From the NCBI RefSeq assembly GCF_900129395.1, contig NZ_FQVP01000004.1, forward strand, positions 62,001 to 126,000: 64,000 bases of DNA, given 5' to 3'. Both the position numbers and the translations under genes were made by a program. Origin of the DNA: Pseudosulfitobacter pseudonitzschiae (GTDB lineage Bacteria > Pseudomonadota > Alphaproteobacteria > Rhodobacterales > Rhodobacteraceae). Of this stretch, positions 58,105 to 64,000 are shown piece by piece. Numbering within the stretch: position 1 is the first letter of the stretch; the number at the start of each line of letters is the position of its first letter. The notes beneath the pieces were generated by a model. It searched no databases and was not told the DNA's origin. It saw only the letters and a list, made by a program, of their open reading frames with translations.

Positions 58105-58923
58105 ATGAACACACATGCACCACTGACCGACACCTCTGCCCTGGCCGCGCACCGCAAGCGGGTGCGCGCCGACGCGATGTTCCTGCACCAGACAGCGCGA
58201 GAGGAAATTCAGGATCGGCTGGAACTGGTTAACAGGACATTTACGCAAGCCGCCGTGGTCACCGGCTTTCCTGAAATGTGGCGCAATCTCATTCTTGGCG
58301 CGCGGATTGTTTCGGAAGGGGAAACGCTGGACCTGCAACCCGGCACGCAGGATCTGGTGATTCACGCCATGGGCCTGCACTGGTCCAACGATCCGGTTGG
58401 CCAGTTGATCCAATGCCAGCGCGCGCTGAAACCCGATGGCCTGTTTCTGGGCGTCTGTTTTGGCGGTCAGACCCTGCACGAGCTGCGCGCTTGCCTGGCC
58501 GAGGCCGAAGTGGCGCAGACCGGCGGGCTGAGCCCGCGCATCGCTCCAATGGGCGAAGTCCGCGATCTGGGTGCGTTGTTGCAACGGGCCGGTTTCGCCC
58601 TGCCGGTGGCGGATGTGCTGACGCAGCGGGTGGAATACAAATCCCCCCTGCACCTGATGCACGACCTGCGCGCGATGGGCGAGACCAACGCGCTGACCGG
58701 ACGGCTGCGCAAACCCACCCGCAAGGCGGTGATGATGGACGCCGTTGCACGATACCAATCTGCATTCGGTACAGATACCGGCCGGATACGTACAACATTC
58801 GACCTGGTCTTTCTGGCCGGCTGGGCACCGGACCCCAGCCAGCCCAAGGCACTGCGCCCCGGCTCGGCCCAACAACGGCTTGCAGATGCGCTCAATGTCG
58901 CAGAACGCCCCTTGCCTGATTGA
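58105..58923 (+). CDS. SAM-dependent methyltransferase of the BioC/NDUFAF5 type
   Basis: A 272-residue protein. The fold fits class I methyltransferases, but motif I is poorly kept (VVTGFPEMWRNLILGA), as in the NDUFAF5-like alphaproteobacterial group; GLHWSNDPVGQLIQCQRALKPDG is the best family match. NDUFAF5 hydroxylates complex I in mitochondria; the bacterial role is unproven. The ATG at 58105 is divergent from comF with 14 nt between the two starts. hemH follows after 50 nt. Confidence 0.82.
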   Translation: MNTHAPLTDTSALAAHRKRVRADAMFLHQTAREEIQDRLELVNRTFTQAAVVTGFPEMWRNLILGARIVSEGETLDLQPGTQDLVIHAMGLHWSNDPVGQLIQCQRALKPDGLFLGVCFGGQTLHELRACLAEAEVAQTGGLSPRIAPMGEVRDLGALLQRAGFALPVADVLTQRVEYKSPLHLMHDLRAMGETNALTGRLRKPTRKAVMMDAVARYQSAFGTDTGRIRTTFDLVFLAGWAPDPSQPKALRPGSAQQRLADALNVAERPLPD

Positions 58924-58973
58924 ACTCGGGACAAAACCCTCTATGTCTCGGGCACCTGAACAGCGGAAAAGCC

Positions 58974-60035
58974 ATGCCCGATACACAAACCAACGCCCAA
59001 CGTCCCGCCCATGCCGCACCGGATCACCCCGCGCTCCCGGGCGAACGCGTCGGGGTTTTGCTGGCCAATCTGGGCACGCCGGACGGCTATGATTATTGGT
59101 CAATGCGCCGCTATCTGAGCGAATTCCTGTCAGACCGTCGCGTGATTGATTATTCGCCCTGGCTTTGGCAGCCGCTGTTGCAGACCGTGATTCTGACGAA
59201 ACGACCCTTCACTTCGGGGGCGGCCTATAAATCCATCTGGAACGAGGCCGAAAACGAAAGCCCGCTGTTGACCATCACCAAGGCGCAGACCGCGAGAATC
59301 GCGGATGCGATGCAGGCACGCTTTGGCGACGCGGTCATGGTCGATTACTGTATGCGCTACGGCAATCCGTCGACCGAATCAAAGGTACGCGCACTGACCG
59401 AAGCAGGCTGTCGCAAGATCCTGTTTTTCCCGTTGTATCCGCACTATGCCGGCGCCACGTCGGCCACTGCCAACGATGCGTTTTTCAGCGCCTTGCAGAA
59501 AGAAACCTGGCAGCCGGTCGCGCGCACTGTGCCGCCCTATTTCGACCGCACGGACTACATCGACGCATTGGCCCAATCCATCGAACGCGGCTATGCGCAG
59601 GCCGAGCAGAGGCCTGATATTCTGCTGTGTTCCTACCACGGCGTGCCGCAACGCTATCTGACGCAGGGCGATCCCTATCATTGCCAATGCCAGAAAACGA
59701 CGCGCCTGCTCAAGGAACGGCTGGGTTGGGACGACACCGAGATCATGACGACCTTCCAGTCAAAGTTCGGCCCGGAAGAGTGGCTGCAACCCTACACCGT
59801 GGAAGAGGTCGCGCGGCAGGCCAAGGCGGGCAAGAAACGCATCGCCGTATGCGCGCCCGCATTCTCGGCGGATTGCATCGAAACGCTTGAAGAAATCAAT
59901 GAAGAGATCAAGGAAAGCTTTGTTCACGCGGGCGGCGAAAGCTTTACCTATATTCCCTGCCTGAACGATGACCCTGCACATATTCAGGCATTGTCGAACG
60001 TGATCGAGGAAAACCTGCGCGGCTGGCTGGTCTGA
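58974..60035 (+). CDS. hemH: Ferrochelatase
   Basis: A 353-residue enzyme that inserts iron into protoporphyrin IX in the last haem step, at the inner face of the membrane. GVLLANLGTPDGYDYWSMRRYL near the start, the catalytic His in LLCSYHGVPQRYL, and SADCIETLEEINEE with the metal-binding Glu. Length matches the family. The ATG at 58974 was chosen over an upstream in-frame codon at 58920. A bidirectional terminator lies 48 nt after its stop. Confidence 0.96.
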   Translation: MPDTQTNAQRPAHAAPDHPALPGERVGVLLANLGTPDGYDYWSMRRYLSEFLSDRRVIDYSPWLWQPLLQTVILTKRPFTSGAAYKSIWNEAENESPLLTITKAQTARIADAMQARFGDAVMVDYCMRYGNPSTESKVRALTEAGCRKILFFPLYPHYAGATSATANDAFFSALQKETWQPVARTVPPYFDRTDYIDALAQSIERGYAQAEQRPDILLCSYHGVPQRYLTQGDPYHCQCQKTTRLLKERLGWDDTEIMTTFQSKFGPEEWLQPYTVEEVARQAKAGKKRIAVCAPAFSADCIETLEEINEEIKESFVHAGGESFTYIPCLNDDPAHIQALSNVIEENLRGWLV

Positions 60036-60082
60036 GGGCCTGCCGCGACCACGCCACCCTAGGGTGATTCGGTTTTTAGACG

Positions 60083-60115
60083 AAAAAAAAGGCGGTACCG
60101 AAGTACCGCCTTTTT
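60083..60115. terminator. Bidirectional intrinsic terminator after hemH
   Basis: A-run (60083-60090), GGCGGTAC (60091-60098), loop CGAA, GTACCGCC (60103-60110), T-run to 60115. Symmetric, so it ends both hemH and the leftward 59-residue gene (stop at 60135). Confidence 0.9.
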
Positions 60116-60134
60116 CATTAGCTTGAAGCGTCGC

Positions 60135-60314
60135 TTAGTCAGCAACAGCTGCAGCCACCAGTGCCAGAAGCAGCAGGGGCAGCAGGATGCCGGAGGACGA
60201 AGAAGTAGCTTCTTCAACCACGACGGGTGCTTCGATGATCGGATCGGCAGGAGCGCCGGCGAATGCGGTAGTTGCAGCAGCTGTCAGAGCGGCGGCGAGA
60301 ACGAGTTTTTTCAT
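60135..60314 (-). CDS. 59-residue exported/membrane peptide
   Basis: A 59-residue protein with a clear signal peptide (MKKLVLAAALTAAATTAFAG, cut near residue 19), a short middle (PADPIIEAPVVVEEATSSSSG) and a C-terminal hydrophobic segment (about 44-57). It has an excellent ribosome-binding site (CTGGAGGTTAAC), so translation is likely despite the size. The likely product is a small inner-membrane peptide with an acidic periplasmic part. It is convergent with hemH across the terminator. Function unknown; it is not related to ferrochelatase despite the position. Confidence 0.8.
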   Translation of the reverse strand: MKKLVLAAALTAAATTAFAGAPADPIIEAPVVVEEATSSSSGILLPLLLLALVAAAVAD

Positions 60315-60381
60315 GTTAACCTCCAGAAAAAGCGCGTCAGCAATTGTGCGGACGCGCACCCAAGACTTACCTCGTATCCCG

Positions 60382-60410
60382 TTGTAAACAGCAAATAAGG
60401 TCGTTTGCAA
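60382..60410 (-). promoter_or_regulatory. Candidate promoter of the 59-residue gene
   Basis: On the minus strand TTGCAA (60410-60405) - 17 nt - TTACAA (60387-60382), about 60 nt before the well-supported start. The -10 matches three of six consensus bases (TATAAT). Confidence 0.35.
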
Positions 60411-60452
60411 ACCCACATTGCCGCACAAAGGCCGCTAATCAATTCGATGTCG

Positions 60453-61043
60453 TCAAATTAGCAACACTTGTGTGCCCACTTTGGCCATCGCGAACAGTTC
60501 CTGGATATGTTCGTTGTACAAACCGATGCAGCCGTTGGACGAGCGGCGTCCAATTTTACGTGTGTCGTGGGTGCCGTGGATACGGTAATAGGTCCAGCTC
60601 AGGTACAAAGCATGTGTGCCCAAGGGGTTATCCGGGCCGGGGCCGATAAAGTCAGGCCACTCAGGGTTGCGCTGTTTCATCGAGGGCGTGGGGCGCCAGC
60701 TGGGGCCTTCGACCTTTTGAACAACGCTTGTGCGGCCGCGACGGGTCAGGTCGTCGGTCAGCGGCACGCTCGACGGGTACAATTTGTACACCGAGCGGTC
60801 TTCGTTCCAGTAATGTACGGCGCGGCTGTCGATATCGACGAGAATCGCACCGTTCTTCAGGTTGTCGAAATAAGGCTGCCAGTCCAAAGTCCGAAAGCTG
60901 GAAACGTTGCGGCGCACGGATTGCGTCGGATCACGCTCGGCTTGACCGGCGGGGACCTGTGCCAGCGCGGGCGTCGCAAGCAACGCAGCGGAGCCCGCCA
61001 AAAACGCACGACGGTTGTTGAATTCAAAACGCTTGCTGGACAA
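60453..61043 (-). CDS. L,D-transpeptidase (YkuD), exported
   Basis: A 196-residue peptidoglycan cross-linking enzyme. The N-terminus has a twin-arginine-like signal (NNRRAFLAGSAALLATPALA), and the YkuD catalytic motif is YRIHGT-x8-GRRSSNGCIGL, with the nucleophilic Cys. It starts at TTG 61043, strongly supported by GGAGG (61055-61051) at 7 nt; no ATG or GTG fits. The promoter lies at 61084-61112. It faces a CAP-domain lipoprotein gene across a shared control region. Confidence 0.9.
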   Translation of the reverse strand: MSSKRFEFNNRRAFLAGSAALLATPALAQVPAGQAERDPTQSVRRNVSSFRTLDWQPYFDNLKNGAILVDIDSRAVHYWNEDRSVYKLYPSSVPLTDDLTRRGRTSVVQKVEGPSWRPTPSMKQRNPEWPDFIGPGPDNPLGTHALYLSWTYYRIHGTHDTRKIGRRSSNGCIGLYNEHIQELFAMAKVGTQVLLI

Positions 61044-61083
61044 AATATGCCCTCCTGTTATGCGGATACTGCATTTACCCTTT

Positions 61084-61112
61084 TATATATGGCGCGAAAG
61101 ACGCAGTCGCAA
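61084..61112 (-). promoter_or_regulatory. Promoter of the L,D-transpeptidase gene
   Basis: On the minus strand TTGCGA (61112-61107) - 17 nt - TATATA (61089-61084). Good hexamers and optimal spacing. The -35 overlaps the left arm of the inverted repeat at 61109-61162. Confidence 0.6.
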
Positions 61113-61162
61113 TTCAAACAACTGTCATCCGGCAAGCTCACGCCTATGTGCGTTTGAATTGC
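61109..61162. repeat. Spaced inverted repeat, probable operator in a divergent promoter region
   Basis: GCAATTCAAAC (61109-61119) and GTTTGAATTGC (61152-61162) are exact inverted copies separated by 32 nt, giving a centre-to-centre distance of 43 nt, about four helical turns. Each arm overlaps the -35 of one of the two divergent promoters. Confidence 0.65.
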
Positions 61163-61182
61163 AACGCGCGGCACTGTATCTC
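61154..61182 (+). promoter_or_regulatory. Candidate promoter of the CAP-domain lipoprotein gene
   Basis: TTGAAT (61154-61159) - 17 nt - TATCTC (61177-61182), about 30 nt before the gene start. The -35 lies inside the right arm of the inverted repeat. Confidence 0.45.
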
Positions 61183-61211
61183 ACCGGAAAACCAATCGAC
61201 TGGAGCCTGTC

Positions 61212-61847
61212 ATGATCCGTATATTTACCCTGCTTATGGCAGGTTTCCTTGTTCTGAGTGCCTGCGCCGTACCGCCGTCAACCCCGACACTCACTTCGGA
61301 CGGCAGCACCGCCCCGAAATTGTACCGCATCCGCGCGGGTGACACTTCGAAGCTGCAGTACCGCATGCTTGATTCTGTCAACGCCCTGCGTCAGGCCCAA
61401 GGCGCCGCGCCGGTCGAGCTGAACCCGCAACTGAACGCCGCGGCCGCCACCCATTCGCGTGACATGTCGGTGCAGAACCGTCCCTGGCACTTTGGCTCGG
61501 ACGGCTCGTCGCCCATCGACCGTCTGCAGCGCGTCGGCTATCCCGGTCGTCTTGTCGGGGAAAACATCTCTGAAACCTACGAATCAGAGCTGGAAACGCT
61601 GGCCGCGTGGATGGATCAACCCGACACGCGCCGTACGATTGTGTCACGTGACGCCAGCCAGATGGGCTTTGCCTGGCATCAGGAAAGCAACGGCAAGATC
61701 TGGTGGACGCTGGTCATGGCCAACCCCAACAGCAGCGCAATGGTCCCGCAGGCGAACCCGACCGCGACACGCCGCGTGCCTGCCCGTGTGGATCAGACCA
61801 CAACATCGGCAGACGACGCCGCAGGGCTTGTTGCCTCTACCGAATGA
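61212..61847 (+). CDS. CAP (SCP/PR1) domain lipoprotein
   Basis: A 211-residue lipoprotein. The signal peptide ends in the lipobox LSAC (Cys near residue 18). The CAP domain (about 50-170) has LDSVNALRQAQGAAPVELNPQLNAAAATHSRDMS, the H/E-type cavity and GENISETYESELETLAAWM. A Thr/Ala-rich tail follows. Bacterial CAP proteins act outside the cell, often linked to the cell wall; no enzyme activity is certain. The two flanking L,D-transpeptidases suggest an envelope role. Terminator at 61860-61893. Confidence 0.88.
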   Translation: MIRIFTLLMAGFLVLSACAVPPSTPTLTSDGSTAPKLYRIRAGDTSKLQYRMLDSVNALRQAQGAAPVELNPQLNAAAATHSRDMSVQNRPWHFGSDGSSPIDRLQRVGYPGRLVGENISETYESELETLAAWMDQPDTRRTIVSRDASQMGFAWHQESNGKIWWTLVMANPNSSAMVPQANPTATRRVPARVDQTTTSADDAAGLVASTE

Positions 61848-61859
61848 TCGGCTGAACCG

Positions 61860-61893
61860 GCGGCGGGCCTGACGGCCCGTCGCGCCCGTTTTT
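61860..61893. terminator. Terminator between the CAP gene and the second L,D-transpeptidase
   Basis: A 10-bp stem (61860-61869 with 61874-61883, one G-T pair, 4-nt loop) followed after 5 nt by TTTTT. The T-run overlaps the stop codon of the leftward transpeptidase gene, so it serves mainly the CAP gene. Confidence 0.55.
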
Positions 61894-62389
61894 ACGGATT
61901 GATCTGTATCGGCGTGCCGTCACCGACCATAGCGTAGACATCTTCGATCTCTTTATCGGTGACCGCGATGCAACCCCAGGTCCAGTCGTTCTGGCCCTTT
62001 TTCCGCTTGTCCGAATTCCCGTGAATAAAGATGTCGCCGCCGGGGCTCTTGCCCATCTCTTCGGCAAAAGCACGGTCTTTTTCGTTGGGATAGGAAATGC
62101 CCACGGACAGGTGGAATTTGCTGTTCGGGTTGCGTCGGTCGATCAGGTACACGCCCTCGGGCGTGCGTCCGTCACCTTCAAAGAACTTGTGCCCGATGGG
62201 GGCAAAGCCCAGATCAATGGTATAGGCTTTCAGCACGCGATCCTTGTGCAACAGGAACATCTGTCGCTGTGATTTGTTCACCACGACAAAGGTCACGGCA
62301 GGGCCGTTGTAGCGTTTGAATTTGCTGGGGGTACAAGCGGGTACGATCGCCGCCGCAACGCCGCCAAGGATCAATGCCCTGCGTTTCAT
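61892..62389 (-). CDS. Second L,D-transpeptidase (YkuD), lipoprotein-like
   Basis: A 165-residue YkuD protein. The N-terminus MKRRALILGGVAAAIVPAC ends in a lipobox-like Cys. Core: FVVVNKSQRQMFLLHKDRVLKAYTI, TPEGVYLIDRRN, and the catalytic FIHGNSDKRKKG-x5-WGCIAV. It resembles the ErfK/YafK-type short group. The ATG at 62389 was chosen because the signal sequence starts there; the upstream frame to 62452 is unsupported. Convergent with the CAP gene. Confidence 0.87.
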   Translation of the reverse strand: MKRRALILGGVAAAIVPACTPSKFKRYNGPAVTFVVVNKSQRQMFLLHKDRVLKAYTIDLGFAPIGHKFFEGDGRTPEGVYLIDRRNPNSKFHLSVGISYPNEKDRAFAEEMGKSPGGDIFIHGNSDKRKKGQNDWTWGCIAVTDKEIEDVYAMVGDGTPIQINP

Positions 62390-62494
62390 CCAATCTGTCC
62401 TGCCTTGCGTGCCTGTTATCAGGCTACCATTTACTGCTTTGCATCGGTACACCGAATCCGGGCGTTCACCAAGCCGTTATCGCAAAAAATAAGC

Positions 62495-63712
62495 TCACAG
62501 ACGCGTCAACTTGCCGACCAGTTCCACGTGAGACGACCAACGGAACTGATCCACGGGCTGGACCCATTCCAGCGCAAAGCCCGCCGAAACAAGCTGTGCC
62601 GTGTCGCGGGCAAAGGTCACCGGATTGCACGAAACATAGGCCACCGTCTTTACCGTGCTTTCGATGATCTGCGCGACCTGTGCAGCCGCCCCGGCACGCG
62701 GAGGATCAATCACCACAACGTCAAACCGCTTCAACTCGTCCGGCAACAAGGGGCGGCGGAACAGGTCGCGTGCCTCGGAAGTCAAGGGGCGCAATCCGCC
62801 TGCCGCGCGCCAGCCCGCCGCCAGCGCTGCCGTCATTTCCGCGTCGCCCTCGACCGCGTGCACTTCGGCGTGGGCCAGCAAGGGAAAGCTGAAGGTGCCG
62901 CAGCCTGCGAACAGGTCGGCGACCGACCTGGCCCCTGCACAAATTTCCATCACCAGCGCCTGCAAGCTGTGTTCGCCGTGCACCGTGGCCTGCAGGAACG
63001 TCCCCGGCGGTGGCACGACCCGCGCCGCGCCAAAGGTCTGGAACGCCTGCCCGCGTGCGGCAATCACCTCGCCGTCCCACGCCAGACGGCACAACCCGTG
63101 CGTCTCGGTCGCCTGCGCCAACTGGATGCGCAATGGTCCGTCCAGCGGCTTGCCGCCCTGCACCGAAATATCCAGCCCCTCGCCCGAGAGGGTTGCGGAC
63201 ACCGACATCTCGGCCTTGCGACTGGAGCCGACCAGCGCCAGCGCCTTGGCCACCTCAAGCGCGGGCAACAGCGCGCGGTCGACCAGCAGGCAATCGGTCA
63301 CCTCGACAATCACGCCGGACGCGCGGCCATGAAAACCGGCGGTTGCGCCCTTTTTGGTGCGTTTGACAGAAAACGTTGCCCGTCTGCGCGACTGTGCGGG
63401 GGATGTCAGCGTCGGGCGTACATCGGTTTCCAGACGGTGGGCAGACAGCGCCGCCTTGACCACATCCGCCTTGAAATCCGCGACCAGCGCGTCGCTGGCG
63501 TGCTGCAACTGGCAGCCGCCGCAGCTTTTGTAATGGCGGCAGGGCGCGGCGACGCGGTCGTCCGACGGCACGTCGATACGCACGTCGGTCAGTTGCGAGT
63601 CGTTCAACGTCCCGCTGACCACTTCGCCGGGCAACGTGCGGGGGGCAAAAACCGGGCCTTCGGCAATGCCGTCGCCCTGATGTCCAAGGCGGATGATTGT
63701 GTGTTGTGTCAT
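62495..63712 (-). CDS. 23S rRNA / tRNA (uracil-5-)-methyltransferase family (RlmD/TrmA type)
   Basis: A 405-residue RNA m5U methyltransferase. An N-terminal TRAM-like region (IIRLGHQGDGIAEG) precedes a 4Fe-4S cluster motif (CRHYKSCGGCQLQH), which points to the RlmD/RumA branch. The SAM domain shows VADLFAGCGTFSFPL and DPPRAGAAAQV, and the nucleophilic Cys lies in VAYVSCNPVTFARD. Target base not certain. The ATG at 63712 was chosen over the longer open frame to the window end. Divergent from the aminotransferase gene. Confidence 0.92.
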   Translation of the reverse strand: MTQHTIIRLGHQGDGIAEGPVFAPRTLPGEVVSGTLNDSQLTDVRIDVPSDDRVAAPCRHYKSCGGCQLQHASDALVADFKADVVKAALSAHRLETDVRPTLTSPAQSRRRATFSVKRTKKGATAGFHGRASGVIVEVTDCLLVDRALLPALEVAKALALVGSSRKAEMSVSATLSGEGLDISVQGGKPLDGPLRIQLAQATETHGLCRLAWDGEVIAARGQAFQTFGAARVVPPPGTFLQATVHGEHSLQALVMEICAGARSVADLFAGCGTFSFPLLAHAEVHAVEGDAEMTAALAAGWRAAGGLRPLTSEARDLFRRPLLPDELKRFDVVVIDPPRAGAAAQVAQIIESTVKTVAYVSCNPVTFARDTAQLVSAGFALEWVQPVDQFRWSSHVELVGKLTRL

Positions 63713-63818
63713 AGCGCGTTCCTTAGCGCGAAGCGTCGCCACACAGAAGCCCCATCGAACAGTTGCACCCGTCGCGAATTTGGCAGACCAATACGCGACA
63801 CACCCAAAGGACATCAAA

Positions 63819-64000
63819 ATGCCGTCACCGCTTGCCCCCCTGCTGGAAGACATCCGCGCCCGCTTTGCCCATGTCGATGAATGCCCCTTTGCCGGGCCGC
63901 GCATCTTTTTCGAGAACGCGGGCGGCGCGCTGACACTGAAGTCGGCGGTCGAAACCTCGGCAAAATTCGCGGCCATCCCCGACAACCAGGGGCGCGACAA
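63819..64000 (+). CDS. Class V aminotransferase / cysteine-desulfurase-like enzyme, partial (N-terminus only)
   Basis: Only the first 60 codons are in the window. The product starts MPSPLAPLLEDIRARF and contains FFENAGGALTLKSAVE, the segment that begins the PLP-enzyme fold in class V aminotransferases (usually F-x-N-x-G/A). The ATG at 63819 follows CCCAAAGGACATCAAA. The PLP lysine and most of the protein are outside the window, so the exact activity cannot be given. Confidence 0.7.
   Translation, partial: MPSPLAPLLEDIRARFAHVDECPFAGPRIFFENAGGALTLKSAVETSAKFAAIPDNQGRD

Noticed and set aside
60055-60066. Perfect 12-bp palindrome CACCCTAGGGTG after hemH
   Set aside because: Lies between a stop codon and a terminator, no promoter nearby; a single palindrome of this size in 64 kb is not strong evidence.

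Overview
The window is a 64 kb piece of a high-GC alphaproteobacterial chromosome, most likely a marine Rhodobacteraceae (Roseobacter-group) species. This placing is inferred from family knowledge: an aerobic phenylacetyl-CoA (paa) pathway, an NdufA9-like reductase, ferrochelatase, dense 4-nt gene overlaps, a GT14/DUF5928-type glycosyltransferase beside a NodH-like sulfotransferase, and a PstS-OmpA-type secreted protein. No transposase, phage gene, CRISPR array or rRNA was seen. One tRNA (Leu, anticodon CAG) is present. Coding density is very high and no stretch longer than about 300 bases lacks a gene.

Layout. 1-5960 (-): glutamate synthase, gltD - GFA - GFA - gltB (partial), with two zinc-dependent GFA-family genes between the two subunits. 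6179-8238: undecaprenyl-diphosphatase, NdufA9-like reductase, tRNA-Leu. 8493-16148 (+): phenylacetate degradation (thiolase, paaA, B, C, D, E, Z and the paaX repressor). 16221-20988 (+): RNase D-like exonuclease, kdsD, lptC-lptA-lptB, hibernation factor, ptsN; this supplies Kdo and the LPS export machine. 20985-31240 (-): a surface-glycan block with sulfotransferase, GT14, GT2, GT4, galE, galU, GT2, kdsB and cysQ; a KpsM-like permease and an SH3 protein lie divergently (31359-32782). 32779-38400: alkB, dnaK-dnaJ, a methyltransferase and radC. 38434-41007 (-): a phosphate-binding-like/OmpA fusion protein and an unknown anchored protein. 41126-46772: secA (-), a parvulin isomerase, argJ, mutT and a 44-residue gene. 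46845-52194 (-): rimP-nusA-ylxR-infB. 52341-54983 (-): an atypical, AT-richer NYN-domain gene, a short substrate-binding protein and prolyl aminopeptidase. 55033-60035: ubiG, a MarR regulator, nitrilase, grxC, comF, a methyltransferase and hemH. 60135-64000: a 59-residue secreted/membrane peptide, two L,D-transpeptidases, a CAP-domain lipoprotein, a TrmA/RlmD-type RNA methyltransferase and the start of a class V aminotransferase.

How the parts work together. The envelope theme is strong: UppP recycles the lipid carrier, KdsD/KdsB make CMP-Kdo, LptABC exports LPS, GalU/GalE make UDP-sugars, four glycosyltransferases and a sulfotransferase build a probably sulfated glycan, and CysQ can remove the PAP left by sulfation. 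The most interesting non-coding signals are two short promoter-to-terminator units on either side of the NYN-domain gene (53000-53110 and 52227-52333), and a long-spaced inverted repeat that overlaps the -35 boxes of divergent promoters for an L,D-transpeptidase and a CAP lipoprotein (61084-61182). All similarity calls come from reading motifs by eye; no database search was run.
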